DNA of 64,000 nt from Echinarachnius parma (GCA_037951105.1 JBAMJV010009687.1:1-64000), one strand, 5' to 3'. Shown: positions 34,451 to 47,233, counted from the stretch's first letter. Program-made: numbers and translations. The notes: a model not told the origin generated them from the letters alone.

Positions 34451-34788
34451 CCTCAGAGAACAGTGCATAAACTCTTTGAACAGGCTGTAACCTGGATAAA
34501 TCAATAAAAAATAAAAATCCATAATGAATATTGGCAATGTTTACTACAAAAAGTATAATTTCATCCTTCAAGCATTCAGTTTGAATCCATTGCATTATTG
34601 ATTTACAGTCCATTTTCTTTTATTTATAATCTGACATACGTTTCCTGAAAATGCTGTGAGAGCTTACATGCATAATGGATGATAATAATGTATTACCCTA
34701 AAACTGTCAATGCCACTGTTCAGGAGCTGATGGGTAAACCATTAGCCTGAAATGAGGTCATGCCTGCATTGTCCTATTCACTTTGAAC

Positions 34789-36085
34789 TAAGGCTGAGTC
34801 GGTTCGGTCGATCACACCGGTTACCGACCGTTTCAATCGGGACCCGGTTTGGTATATCGGGAAACAGTGCCCCGAAAAAAAAAATAAATAAATAAAATGT
34901 TAAAAAAGAAATTAAGATTATCACAATAATGTAGCGGAATTCAAATAAAAACGGGGCAATTGATATCATTTACTTTAAAGAGTGGTTATTTTCGAGAAAT
35001 TCTTGGTTCATTACTTCATTTGACAGTCAGAAATTGAACAGGAAGCGCAAAATTGCTAGTCATTTGAACGATATTGTCGGCGGATGTGCACACAATGTTA
35101 GTCCGATACTCCAGGGGAGTTGTCTGATGGATCTTTGTATGATCCAGCTGATGAGCCAGTGCATTCAAAAAGTGGCTCAAAATACGTTTTTTGGTCATTT
35201 GCACCATTTAAAAATGTTTTGATATTCTACTTACATGATTTCATGGCGTTTGACAGCCGAACAGAAACAAAAATGAGCCCCAAAACAATGAAAACAACTA
35301 CTCAAAACATCGATAAAAAACGACTACATCGCTCCCATTATATTCGCTCGTATACCCTGTGTGCAAGTTACGGGACTATGTTCCAGTCCGCCCTCTATCG
35401 GCAAGATCCATCCGCCAGGAATTGGGGAAGTCCCCGGCGGATGGATCTTGCGCAAGAAAAGAGACCCCGTAACTTGCACACAGGGTATACGAGCGAATTG
35501 GAGTGATGTAGTCGTTTTTTATCGATGTTTTGAGTAGTTGTTTTCATTGTTTCGGGGCTCTTTTTTTTCTGTTCGGCTGTCAAACGCCATTCGAAATCAT
35601 GTAAGTAGAATATCAAAATGGTGTTGATTGCGAAAAGGCTAATTTATAGCCACTTTTTAAGGGCATGCAGTGGCTCACTGTCACAAGCGATCGTACATGT
35701 GATGTTTCCCCCGCCCGACTAGCGGGCTAAGTTTCTGTGAACCGTGTTGCGATGGGCAATGGTGAACAAACGATCGATTTCTAGGTCCAATTTACTTCGA
35801 AAAAAAGTACTTTTCATTCGAAACTGAGTTAATTCTGGATAGTCTGTAACTATTTTCCCGTAAAGATTGATATGTAAATCCATAAAAGCCTCGGTATTTA
35901 TAATGTTATTTGCATATAAAAAGAGCAATATAAGCCCCATACAGTGCATTTTTGCCGATGCGTGCACGATTGCGTGATTTTACCGGTCGAGTTTCGAGGG
36001 TAAAAATTTATCGGGATACCGGTTCCCGACCGGTAAAAGTTTATCGGGACCCGGTTCCGACAATTACCGACATGACTCAGCCTTA
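34789..36085. mobile_element. hAT-like non-autonomous element, copy 2
   Basis: Flanked by a perfect 8-bp duplication CTTTGAAC (34781-34788 and 36086-36093). Termini TAAGGCTGAGTC and GACTCAGCCTTA are perfect 12-bp inverted repeats, matching hAT habits. Subterminal regions are packed with ACCGG/CCGGT words (ttaccgaccg, cgggacccggtt, ataccggttcccgaccggta). The interior is a long foldback: arms about 35221-35425 and 35433-35623. About 900 bp of interior is shared with 26604-27920. No transposase ORF. Confidence 0.85.
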
Positions 36086-36105
36086 CTTTGAACACCATTA
36101 GTTAA

Positions 36106-36493
36106 AGAGATCTAGTATGTTGTCCAAATCCACAAATCTTACCTAGAACTCTAGTGGTTCTGTCATACCTTGTTGTATTTGTACTTACAATAGAAGCATG
36201 GAACAGATTTCTTTTTTTTTTAGAATTTCCCTTTCGTTAAAAAGATATTTATGATTTATGAAGTATTTGGATGTTTAATTATCCACTGGAAAGTTATGCC
36301 TGTGTACAAAGCCAGTGTAATGAGTTAGCGAATATCACTTTGCATTGTCGCTAATTACTTGGCCATATAATATCAAATGAAAGTGAAATTGTCACACATT
36401 ACTCAGTGGAACATATCAAATGATAACAAAACACATTTTTATCAACAATTCATCACTTTGTACACATGATGTCAACAAAGTTACTAGATCCCT
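36106..36493 (-). mobile_element. MITE family B, copy 3 (diverged)
   Basis: Flanked by TTAA (36102-36105 and 36494-36497), beginning 20 bp after the hAT-like element ends. More diverged than copies 1, 2 and 5 and closest to copy 4 (for example tatccactggaaagttat). Confidence 0.7.
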
Positions 36494-36499
36494 TTAAGA

Positions 36500-38800
36500 T
36501 ATCCTTTTCACTTTGGGCACCATTAGTTATAATTGTCATATCTGCTCCAATCTCTTGGTGCTATGCATTTCCTGGCCTGTCAATGATCACATTTTGCTCT
36601 TCCATCAAGCCTCATTCTATCAACATATCGTAGGAGAGAAGTGGGCTAAGTCACTTTTTTGTACAAGATTGGAGGTAATTATGTTTATAGTTTCAGAGCC
36701 ATGTAGGTACCAAATGTGATCTTTCTTCAATATTTAATGATTCTAATCATATAAATTTGCATCACATACATGTATAAGGAGGCTCTGACCCTTTTCACCA
36801 GTTTATAATATTAAATAATTATCAAACAGTGCCCAGAATTGCTGATTAGTTCATAGTTGTAATATCAAAGGAAATCTCAAACATACTGTCAACCAAAACT
36901 TTTTTTTTAATACAGAACCATTCATTTTTAAATCAAATTTCTTACTATTCATTGTAAACAAAAAATGTTTGTAAGATTATAAGCCCTTGATATCGTGGCA
37001 TGGATCTTTGAAAATGTATGTATTATGTCAGATGCCAGTATCAAATCATTGATACTTGTTTAATTATGGCACATACATGCAATCATGTTTTTCATATTTT
37101 CCTCGCTCTTTTAAACCATCCTTTGTATATAATACTTTCATGTGTAGATATAAGAATAATTAATTGCACCTCATACTGTGCATGTAATTTGACAATTATT
37201 GCATTATCCAATGATGGTCTCATTGGTGTGGGGGTTGTCTGGGGCAAACATTGTTGATGCTTCATAGACAAAGATCATTCATTTACCAAATGTATTGATC
37301 CGCCACTTAAATTCACTTAACCCCCATTAAGAAAATCAATTAATGATTTTCCCTGTCTGCATTTGTATTTACTCCTAATTGATGCCCATTAGTCTGTACA
37401 TTTCCATGTGTTTGCCAACACATGTATTAGTCCAAAGCAAACCATAATGTTATACATGTACATGTTCAAATCAGATGTTTCATTGTCGGATATCACCGGA
37501 TAGCGTACAATTTGCGTAATGAGCATAATTTGCAAAATCAAATTTTCCAGTGGTGAAAATTGTCTTCATTGCTGCATGCACAAAACTTTTCGCCAGATAA
37601 AACAACGGACATCGCCTGACGAGGAATGCATTCGCTGAACAAGAAACGGGCATGAACGGAGACAATTTGAGACAAACGGATTGAAAATGATGCTCTCTGT
37701 CTGGCATCTGTTAACGCTATCAGGTGATATGTGACAGGGGCTGAAAGGGGCAAATCAAAGATTCGCAACCCTTTTCATAAGTGCATCATCTGAACTGTTT
37801 CCAGTCGCAAGAGGAGAACTTTGACATCCAGGCAAAATTGAGATGGAACAACACTTTAATTTAGACTAAATACAATTCAAGAACAATCAACACATCACAA
37901 TTCATCCACTTAATATTTTTAACTGATCAATGTTGTCTTGCAATACGATTTTCTCTTAGTTTATTAGCATGAAGTCTTTGCATTTACCGTATTTGCCGGT
38001 GTATTAACCAAGCTTTATTCCGGATGGAAGAAACCACAAAAAGGGGGGTGCGCCCTTATACACAGAGATGTGGAACATTTTAGAGTAAAACCCCCACCTA
38101 GGCCAATACAGCATGGAAAACTATGTATATTTAGGACTATCTTGTTTGTATAATTTACCCAAATGGCCTACCAGGCAAACAAAATAATTTTGAGCATTGG
38201 CATATCAGATTTCATAGGAAACAAAATCTGGATTATGTTTTGGTAGGTTGGCAGCACTTTGGTAGAACTCATACATGTACTTGAATGCGATTGTACAACT
38301 TGTGATTCTTAGATTATTATTGCAACTCTAGTAGCTACAATGTATTGTTAGCAGTTTTTTGATTGATGAATCAACTTACAGGATTAAAAAATGATTTGGT
38401 GGTATGTGCAGCCTAATCTGTTGTATAAATGCAAGTGCGATTTAACAATCAGAATTTTTAAAAAGAAAACTTAAGAATATATAGGAAAGCAAGATAACTT
38501 TCTCCTGCCCTGAAACCTTTTATTATTGAATGTTGTAATCAGCCAAACTCAAAGATAGAGACTGTTGTAGAAAGTGCCATAGCACTGAGAATAGCCAGTT
38601 GAAAGTACCACATAACACTAGAACGGCCTGAGGCAATAATTATATTTGACAATTGGCTGCAGGGGGTTGGAGTGTTGCACCCCACGACCTAATTATCTGC
38701 TTGTCGACTTCCCCTTCATGTAATTGGCTCTTTGCTAAGATTGGATGCATGGTATGAGAGGGTTGATGGAAGTACATGTCAAAGTGAAGAGAAATGATTG
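36500..38800. other. Intronic, few features
   Basis: A family D fragment (gagagaagtgggctaagtc) lies near 36633, and a lone end of the CCGTATTTG element at 37986-38015. The remainder shows no repeat ends. The block 37480-37770 contains tgccagacagagag and caaatcaaagattcg (a TCF/LEF-like core) and may be regulatory, but this is only a guess. Confidence 0.45.
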
Positions 38801-38809
38801 ACAGCATTC

Positions 38810-39545
38810 TATTGAGTCACAGCTAGAGGCAGATATCTTCACTTGAGTCCCTCCAGTTAGAGGCATGCATATTGAGTCCTACAGTAGCTAGAGGAAGACA
38901 TATTCTATTAAGTCCCAGCTAGAGGCAGATATCTTCTATAGAGTCCCCGCTAGAGGCATGCACCTTCCACTGAGTCCCAGCTAGAGGCAGATATCTTCTG
39001 TTGAGTCTAAGCTAGAGGCAGACCCCTTCTATTGAGTCCCAGCTAGAGGCAGTCATCTTATATTACATCTCAGCTAGAGGCAGACACCTTCTATTACATC
39101 TCAGCTAGAGGCAGACACCTTCTATTACATCTCAGCTAGAGGCAGATATCTTCTTTTGAGTCCCAGCTAGAGGCAGACACCCTTCTATGGAGTCCCAGCT
39201 AGAGGCAGACACCTTCTATTGAGTCTCAGGTTGAGGCAGACACCCTCCCTATATGGTGTCCCAGCTAGAGATATACATGTACATTATATTGAGTCCTGTG
39301 GAGCTAGAGGCAGAAACATTCAATGGAGTCCCTGTTAGAAGCAGACACCTTCTTTTGAGTCTGAGCTAGAAGCATACACCTTCCATTGAGTATCAGCTAG
39401 AGGCAGACACCTGCACTGAGTCCAAACTAGGGGCATACCCCTTCTGTGGAGTCTCAGCTAGAGGCAGACACCTTCTATTGAATCCAATATAGAGGCAGAC
39501 ATCTTCTATTGAGTCCCATCTAGAGGCATGAAACATGTCTGGAGG
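38810..39545. repeat. 31-bp minisatellite
   Basis: More than twenty units near agtcccagctagaggcagac then accttctattg, with many point variants and small length changes. Lies within the ROR intron. Confidence 0.9.
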
Positions 39546-39644
39546 CAGACATATTTTGAATAATTGTGACTTGAGAACAGTTAAAATAACTGCTTCATGT
39601 TTCTTTCGGTAATTTTATTTATTCTTGCGGAAGTGTATTTTATA

Positions 39645-40030
39645 TTAAAAGGATACTAGTACATGTATAGTTCTGGTCAAACTGAATTTTAGTAACCAAA
39701 CCTGCACCATAACATTACAAACTAATAGTTATAACTCCACCATGTTCGAAAGGTTTACAAAATTATAAATGACTAGAAGTAAAAAGCCTGTTATAAATTT
39801 TAAAAAAGAGCCGTTAAAAATCAAGAGGGTGCTCTCTAAAATCGCAACAACTAAACAAATTGTGCAGTGATGTTTTTTTAAAATAATGATTGAATAGAGA
39901 GATCATCAACAACTATTAAAAAACCTCTTTGGTAATTTTTTACATAAAGTGTAAGCATTTTATATTTGTTTTCTTAAATCATCAAGTAAATGTTGGATCC
40001 AACATTTATTCCGATTGGATATATTTATTG
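39645..40030 (+). mobile_element. MITE family A, copy 5, partial
   Basis: Matches the left half of 547-1094 (tagttctggtcaaactgaat, acaaactaatagttataact, agagccgttaaaaatc) through a central palindrome at 39987-40008, then becomes unrecognisable. The palindrome here is gttggatccaac, unlike the GGGGCCCC cores of the other copies. Confidence 0.65.
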
Positions 40031-40034
40031 TTAT

Positions 40035-40845
40035 GAATTATATTTATTAATTAAAATACTATTACAACTGCAAAAGTCATTTTAGTTGACCATATAAAAA
40101 TGGTCTTTATATAATGTATGTCTAGCTTATTTTAAAATAAAATATGAAAGAGCACTTTTAGTGGATTGAGATGAATAATCAAGTCAACCTTTTGTTATTG
40201 ACCACTCACAGTAATCTTGTGCAGAATATTGATGATGATTTTTGTTGAAATTAAACGTTTTTCAAAAATTCCTTACATTTGTCAAGAATTATATTACCTG
40301 TTATAATATGGAATGTAATATATTGTTTGGAAGTCAGCTTTGTGGTGTTGAGAATGAGGTCAATATGAATGAATAAGAAGAAGAGAATATTAGTGATTTC
40401 TAAAGAAACGTGATATTCCCGAGGGGGGAAAGGGAAACCATTTGTTTGGTTGTCCTGCCATCACTCAAATCCCAGTTGAATGGGAGAATTTGACCAGAAT
40501 GAGTGATAACAGGTCAGAATGGGCAGGAACAAGTCCCGCCCAGGTCAATGTCGGCTCAAACTGGGATTTACATGGTCAGTACTCTCTGCTCCAATGGTCA
40601 ATGATCCTTGGTCAACTATTGACCACAGTTAGTGCAAGCAAAGACCTACAAACATATTTGTGTTGGTACAGGTCTACGGTGTAAGTCACACCTCAAAAGT
40701 GAGAAAAACAGTTCCCCTCGATACCAGACATGTACACATGTATGAAAATCTTGCCCCCTCCTCCTTGCACCAACCCTTGCACTTATTTGCTTGAGCTTGG
40801 TTAAAAACGTTATTTGAACATTGTTCTGACTCCCCCCCACACTTT
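40035..40845. other. Intronic, nothing recognised
   Basis: AT-rich first half, more balanced second half. The 80-codon ORF at 40442-40684 has no recognisable domain. Confidence 0.5.
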
Positions 40846-40848
40846 TTA

Positions 40849-41795
40849 GGGTGTGAGTGATCCATTTCATCACTTTTTCAATTTATAGCCATCATCAGCA
40901 GCTCAGCTCCTACTTCTTTAGAGGAGGGTCTGATCACAACACACGCTTCCTGTATGGGGTAACATGCATTTTCATAGACCCCAGCCCTGGAAGTATTATC
41001 AGGACCAGGCCTGTATGGGTTGACATGCAGATATTTAGCGAATCATTAGTTGTCATTCAGATGCTATCCAGTCATCTTTGGCCTGTTAAGACGTAGGATG
41101 TCTTCATGTTAAAAATCCCCCTCTCTCTACGTCTCGTTCCCTTTTCTCTCTACCATGCATGAGTCTAGAAAGGCTAAACATGGTTGGGGGTGTGAGTGAT
41201 CCGTTTCATCCCTCTCTCAATTAGCCATCATCAGCAGCTCATCTCCTCCTGGTTTATCTATAGAGGAGGGTCTTATCGCAACACAAACTTCCTGTATTGG
41301 GTAACATACATTTTCATAGACCCCAGCCCTGGAAGTATTATCAGGACCAGGCCTGTATGGGTTACCATGCAGAGAAAGGGAATCATTAGTTGTCATTCAG
41401 ATGCTATCCAGTCATCTTTGGCCTGTTAAGACGTAGGATGTCTTCATGTTAAAAAATCTCCCCTCTCTCTACGTCTCTCGTCCCTTTGTCTCCCTACAGT
41501 GCATCAGTCCAGGGCCCCGTTGCAGGAAGAGATACAATCGATTGTAAGTTACAATTAATTGTAAGTCAGACAATTTGAGCGTTCCAACCAATCAGATTTG
41601 CGCATTTAGAACGCATGATTTGACAATCGATTGTATCTCTTTCTGAAACGGGGCCCAGAAAGGCTAAACATGGTGGGGGTTGGGGGTGTGACTGATCCAT
41701 TTCATCCCCCTCTCAATTAGCCACCATTAGCAGCTCAGCTCCTCCTGGTTTATCTGTAGAGGAGGGTCTTATCGCAACACAAACTTCCTGTCTGA
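40849..41795. repeat. Tandem repeat of about 340 bp, two full units and a partial third
   Basis: Units start at about 40849, 41188 and 41694 with gggtgtgagtgatccatttc-like sequence. They share ccatcatcagcagctcagct, gaggagggtct, catagaccccagccctggaa, gtattatcaggaccaggcct and gcctgttaagacgtaggatg. Unit 2 has an extra MITE (41513-41655) near its end. Confidence 0.85.
41513..41655. mobile_element. GGCCCCGTT palindromic MITE
   Basis: A 143-bp element with long inverted arms: GGCCCCGTTGCAGGAAGAG, atacaatcgattgta and their mirror ending CTGAAACGGGGCC. It is flanked by CAG on both sides (41510-41512 and 41656-41658). The sister tandem unit reads gagtctagaaaggctaaaca where this one reads cagtcCAG[element]CAGaaaggctaaaca, so the empty site supports a 3-bp duplication. 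Three-bp duplications are typical of PIF/Harbinger, though TWA is the usual target there. Confidence 0.75.
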
Positions 41796-41799
41796 GGAC

Positions 41800-43298
41800 T
41801 AGTAGCGTGCTTGCCCTCCCATGGAGAAGTTTGTTTGTTTGTTTGTTAGCTTTTATTTCTGCATTTTGTTCAAAATAGTGCGCAATCATTTACCTTCAAT
41901 TAAAAAAAGGTTTGTTTCATTGAATAAGATGCATGCAAGCACAAAAGCAAGAAAAATGGAAACAAAAATGCAGGAGACTACCATCTTCGGCAGAAAGCTT
42001 GGGCTTGAAATCAGTAGCAGACTCGGATGTCATGAGCAATGATTGACACGAAAATAACTAGTCATCAAACACATGTATGCGCAAGATTGTACATGTACAT
42101 TATGTGCCTAAGCTTGTACATGGATGCCTTCTGTTCCAGCGCTCTGTAATGTTTTTAATTTACACCAGTACTTCATCTATTGTACGGATTGTTAGCTTGC
42201 ACCATCTCTTAAATTGTATCTGTTGCTTTAGTAATGTAGGAATTATGTAGAAATAATGTGGTTAATGCCCACTTTCTGCCCCTCAAAATGATTAGGAATT
42301 TAAGTTATAATTGTAAACAAAACTTAAGTTGATAGGAAGAGCGGATACCGACATCATCTATTGTAGGAATTGTTGGCTTGTCTATAAACCATGGACCCTA
42401 CTATAAACGTTCCTTAAAATTGATATATAATTATTTTGCAGGAATTTTAATGGTAGTAATCTCCCCTTTCCCCCTTCCAAATGATTAGGAGAAATGTAAT
42501 AACTGTAAACAGCTTTCAGACCTATAGAAAGAAACATGAATTGATGGGAAGAATAGATATGTACAGCTGCAACTTTGATGGGTCCCATAGGTTTGCCAGC
42601 GCAGGGGGAGTTAGCAGATGTAGTGCATCTCATGAATGTGTCCTTTCAGTTAATGCTAGACCAGAGAACTAACCCATGTTGCACCAAAAAGCGGTTCCTT
42701 TGAAAGAAAGTTTCCTCTCTTTTTGTCCATCTTTCACTCCGGTGGTATTGCTCAGTGAAATGTTCAGTCTGTCTTTTTTACACTGGTCTGCATCCGATCT
42801 CTCCGTTTATAGTCTGTTACTTTGTTGTTGTTTTGGTTTACAGAGCACCAATGCTCTCTGACTGGAATTACCACATATAAGAGCAATTTAATTTGCACAA
42901 CACAATACAACTGTTCAACATGGTGCACAAATCACCTCCAACTCACCCAGTTAATATTATTTTGTAAAGACATCCTGAAGTTGTGTGCACAAATTCCTAC
43001 TCAAGAGAAGGTAAATGTTGTTTTTTGTTTGTGTTAATCTCATGGGTGTTGACTCTTCATATGTGGTAGGGTGTGAAGAGGGCTTGTATGAGCTAGAGGA
43101 GACATGATCCAGAGGTTAGACAGCTCGGTTTCTACTTTCATTTGTTACAATGTCATGAATCTTACACATACTTACGAGAAATTCCTGTGGATTTACTTTT
43201 TGAAAAGTTCTTGATAATAATATACACTCATAGTTTCATGCACCATCAGTTTCATGTTTTTGCAAAGTAGACTGGCAAAGAAGTGTCATGTATTGCTG
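41800..43298. other. Intronic, nothing recognised
   Basis: Includes a (tttg)n run at 41828-41846. Short ORFs only. Confidence 0.5.
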
Positions 43299-43302
43299 TT
43301 AA

Positions 43303-43706
43303 AGGGATCTAGTAACATTGTCCAAATCCACAAAACTCTCTCAGAACTGTAGTGGTTCCATCATACCTTTTTAACATTTTATTTGTATTACCAATAGAAG
43401 CATGGAACAGGTTTTGGTTTTTAAAATTTCTCTTTCGTTAAAAAGATACATGAATTTAAGTTTGAAATGTTTATTATCCACTGGAAAGTTATAACTGCAT
43501 AAAAAGTCAGTGCAAAAAGTTCCCAAATATCACTTTGCATTTTTGCTCATTACTTGGCCAAATTATATTTACATGTACACAGCCATGTACATCAATTTAA
43601 TGTGAATTTTTCACACATTACTCAGTGGACATATCAGATCACAAACATACACATGTTATAAACTTTTCAACACTTTTTGCCATGTCAACAAAGTTACAAG
43701 ATCCCT
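43303..43706 (-). mobile_element. MITE family B, copy 4 (diverged)
   Basis: Flanked by TTAA (43299-43302 and 43707-43710). It carries a small extra block with tacatgtacacagccatgta near 43570-43590. Confidence 0.7.
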
Positions 43707-43709
43707 TTA

Positions 43710-46130
43710 ATCTGGTGGTCACTATGTATCAAAAGGAGGCACTCCTGGTTCCTAAGCTACATGGCTCAGGGGAAGGAATGAAAAGAACGGGCTAAAAAGG
43801 GGGAGGTTTGAGAGGCCTTGTTTGTGCGGTGAATTGAAAAGGATTTAAGGGAAGAATGCGGCTTCATTTCGCCAACCCTCTGGGACTTGAATGGGTAAGG
43901 ACTGGGCTCTTGAATGGTTTGATGACATCTTCATCTATAGTGGTTTCCTCAAACACTTTCAGGCTTGAAGCGGACAAAACAACACACTACATTTATTTCT
44001 CCTGCAAGCTAGCTTTTCTTTATCTATAGTGCCCTTTCCTGCATGACTCAAGGCCCATTTAGTGATTGAATCGTCACAGCTTTTCTGTTACATGTACTAC
44101 AACTTCTTTTCAGCTATCCGCTCACATCGTCCAATTTTTTTGGTGAGACTTCTCTTGCCTGTGTAACAATAGAAGAGCGCTGAAATTAGCCCGTGGAAGA
44201 TTGCACTGACAGTTTACAACTAGCGCCGTGCGTGGATGCACGCCTTGCTCCGTCGCTGCGTTACGTGATCCACCGTGATTAGAAAGGTGCGAGTGAGCTC
44301 GGGGGAAAGGATGCCCAACATTCATCTAATCTTGAATTCTTAGTTGACGAATCGATGGAGATAATATGAGTGGGATTCTGTTATTCCATACAGGCCTTGT
44401 CTGCAAGTCGGCGATATGCTCCTCCGTGGTGTAGGAGCATGTAAGCTTTGGTAACTGTTATCTCTCTTGAGACTAAAAACAAAATGGACATCAGCGGAAT
44501 ATTTATCCAGCCCCGAGTTATGCTGATTTCATCTGTCACTCAAATTACAGATATCAGGCTCTTTGTCACCTCTGATTAGAGCCTGTTGATAACTACATGT
44601 ATAAGAGGAAGAAGGAGACGCATTCATTTCAAGGCACAAGCACATCGTCATCACATCTAGAAATGTTATCCTGCTGTTCGTCATAGTAAAATTAACAGCT
44701 ATCAAATAACCCTGCATTATGCCTTTATGGTCTACTTTGCTAACTAGTTTGGATTCATATCTTTGAACATGTCTACATTATTCATACTGTAGCTAACTTT
44801 GGAGCGTTTTTTTTTTTCTTTCTTTTCATTCTGTGGATGTTCTTTTTATGTTAGCTGGCAGTGTGCATTTTTCTGTGTTACTTCAAAATCATGATTTTTG
44901 GTAAAGTCGATGATTAACTGTTTCAGGAACTGACTTTTGACACATGCCTGCAATGTATACACAATACATATGTTGCAATTCCTCAGTTATTGTGAAATGC
45001 ACAGCAACAGTAGCAGCAATCTTCTAACATGGATAATTTCATTAACTGAAGGCTCAACTTTGTACCACTGCTTTATGGACATGGTGTGGTGAACAGATTC
45101 TTAAGTGACATAAGTAATGAATAATGACCACACAATCAAATTGTTCCTAATAAAGCAAATCCTGATCTTCCGTGTGATTACATGACAAAGAACTTCCACA
45201 GTTGTAGAAAACCTCTATTTTTAAACAACCTTTGTTTGAACTACATGTACATAATAGTAATTGAAGCATTTGATGACCTATTTTGCTATGACTGGTTTCA
45301 ACAGAGCATTTATCTTCAGACATCATTGAAAGCGGATGGTACATGTGCGTTGCATTTGGACTCGCATCTGTCTCCGATGTTAACAATTAGAGAGCCTTGC
45401 TCGAGCATTGATTTGTTCAAGTTTTGTATGATCTGTGCGCCTGTTTCTGTGGGTATGATTGCTTGAGAGACTGCTAGCCCGGCGACCATGGAGATTAAGG
45501 GAATCTACCGCTGGATTACTGCCCAGCTTCTACTGGTGCATGCCCTCTGCCCACATGTATTGTCAGATCGGTAAGAGTTATTCCAAAGATTTGTCCCCAT
45601 TCCTCTACCACAGAAATACATTCCATCATTTCATGTCAATTTATTTGGATCACGAATTTGAAAAGGCACAACAGAAATTGGAAAAAAAAATTGAGGATAA
45701 AAAGTGAGCCCCAAGAAAATAAGTGCAACTTATTCTGGTCATGGTATACTTTGTTATGGATTAGGGAAAGAAAAACTCTTATCAGAATTTTGGCTATAAT
45801 TGTGTGTCATATCATTTCGAGCTTATTAAATGATTCCATCTTGCTTGAATGGAAGAAAGGAATTGTAACAATGTGTTTTTCATTTAGGAGTCTGAAATAG
45901 AATCACCTAGAAGATTGAAGCCTTTTACTGTTCTATACATGTATGTAAGTTATTATTCAATAGAGAGAGTATCAGAATACATTTTAAAGCCACTTTGGTG
46001 TAATTTCATGAATGTGAAATTAAATTTCATGTCTGAAATTTCAAATGAAAGTTAGCACCCTTGACTTTTATTCAAATGACGTTTCTCTTTCTCAACTGAC
46101 GACTTGAGCTGTTCAGTCTATCATCTTAGA
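43710..46130. other. Intronic stretch free of recognised repeats
   Basis: The longest part of the ROR intron without a repeat family I know from this window. The piece 44100-44340 is more GC-rich than its surroundings (ctagcgccgtgcgtggatg, cgtcgctgcgttacgtgatc). No exon with a fitting splice phase was seen. It is a reasonable place to look for conserved regulatory DNA, as inference only. Confidence 0.4.
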
Positions 46131-46139
46131 CATGACTCG

Positions 46140-46505
46140 CCACTAGAACTTGCCCTATTGCCCGGGCAAGTAAAAATATATGTCGGGCAAGTAAAATTTC
46201 ATAAATGGTCCAGTTTAGTTGCCTGATCAGGCAACCTACATACCCTTTCAACTATAAGAGAAAAACGTAATTTGTAACATGTAAATATCATCTAGAAACA
46301 AGAGGGAAATTTGCCACGCTACCAAGCACAATCAATTCATCTTTTTTTTCAATTTTTTTTGGCAAGTAAATTTTGTATGCGATAAGTACATTTTTCGATT
46401 TGGGCAAGCAAAATTTCTGTTTGGGCAAGTGAAATGTGAAAATTCATGGTTTTATTTGCCCCAATGGGCAAGTATAAAATGACAATAGTGCGGAGGCTTG
46501 TCTGA
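46140..46505. repeat. Dispersed repeat family N, GGCAAGTAAA subtype
   Basis: Same start and end words as 8215-8500 (gacatgactcgccactag; gcggaggcttg). It contains the palindrome TTGCCTGATCAGGCAA (46219-46234) where the 8215 copy has TTGCCCGATCGGGCAA. Confidence 0.6.
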
Positions 46506-46767
46506 GAGCATCAGACTGAATTGTGAGAAATTAATTTCGTATGTGACCCAACCCACCCTCGTACGCACTAGAGCTCAGAGTCCACGGCACCCAGTGATGA
46601 AACAATAACCTGTGGGCAATTGATAATTATATGGGGTTTTATTGGAACGGTCTGTGTATCAAGTGGGGCTTAATAGGTACTTAATAGGAGGGATTATGAC
46701 TCATATATTGTTTCTATCTGGGGTAAGGAGGCAGCTGATATTGGAGTGGTGTCTTCGCTGGCTTTAA

Positions 46768-47155
46768 AGGGACTTAGTAACATTGTCCAAATCCTCAAAA
46801 TAAAATTTTAATTCTAGTGGTTCCTTTATACCTTGTTGTATTCGTATTAACAATAAAATCATGGGACAGCTTTCGGTTTTTCAAATTTCCCTTTCATTAC
46901 AAAGATATGTATGATTGAAGTATTCAGATAAGAAAATCTCCGGGCGAGATTTTCATCCCTGTACAAAGTGAATGCAGTGAGTTGGTGAATATCACCCAAT
47001 ATCACTTTGCATTTTCGCTCATTACTTGGCCATACATTGTCCATTTGACTTGAAATTTTCACACAATACCCTGTGGACATATGAGATAACAACAATATAC
47101 ATTGCATCAACCATTCATCAGTTTTTGCACATCTCAACAAAGTTACTAGATCCCT
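46768..47155 (-). mobile_element. MITE family B, copy 5
   Basis: Flanked by TTAA (46764-46767 and 47156-47159). Close to copies 1 and 2, with a short internal duplication around gaatatcacccaatatcact. Confidence 0.75.
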
Positions 47156-47233
47156 TTAAAGCGAAAGAACAGTTTTGAAGGAGAAAATTAACAAAAACTA
47201 AAATATTTGCATCTCCAACAAAGTGGAGGAGTA

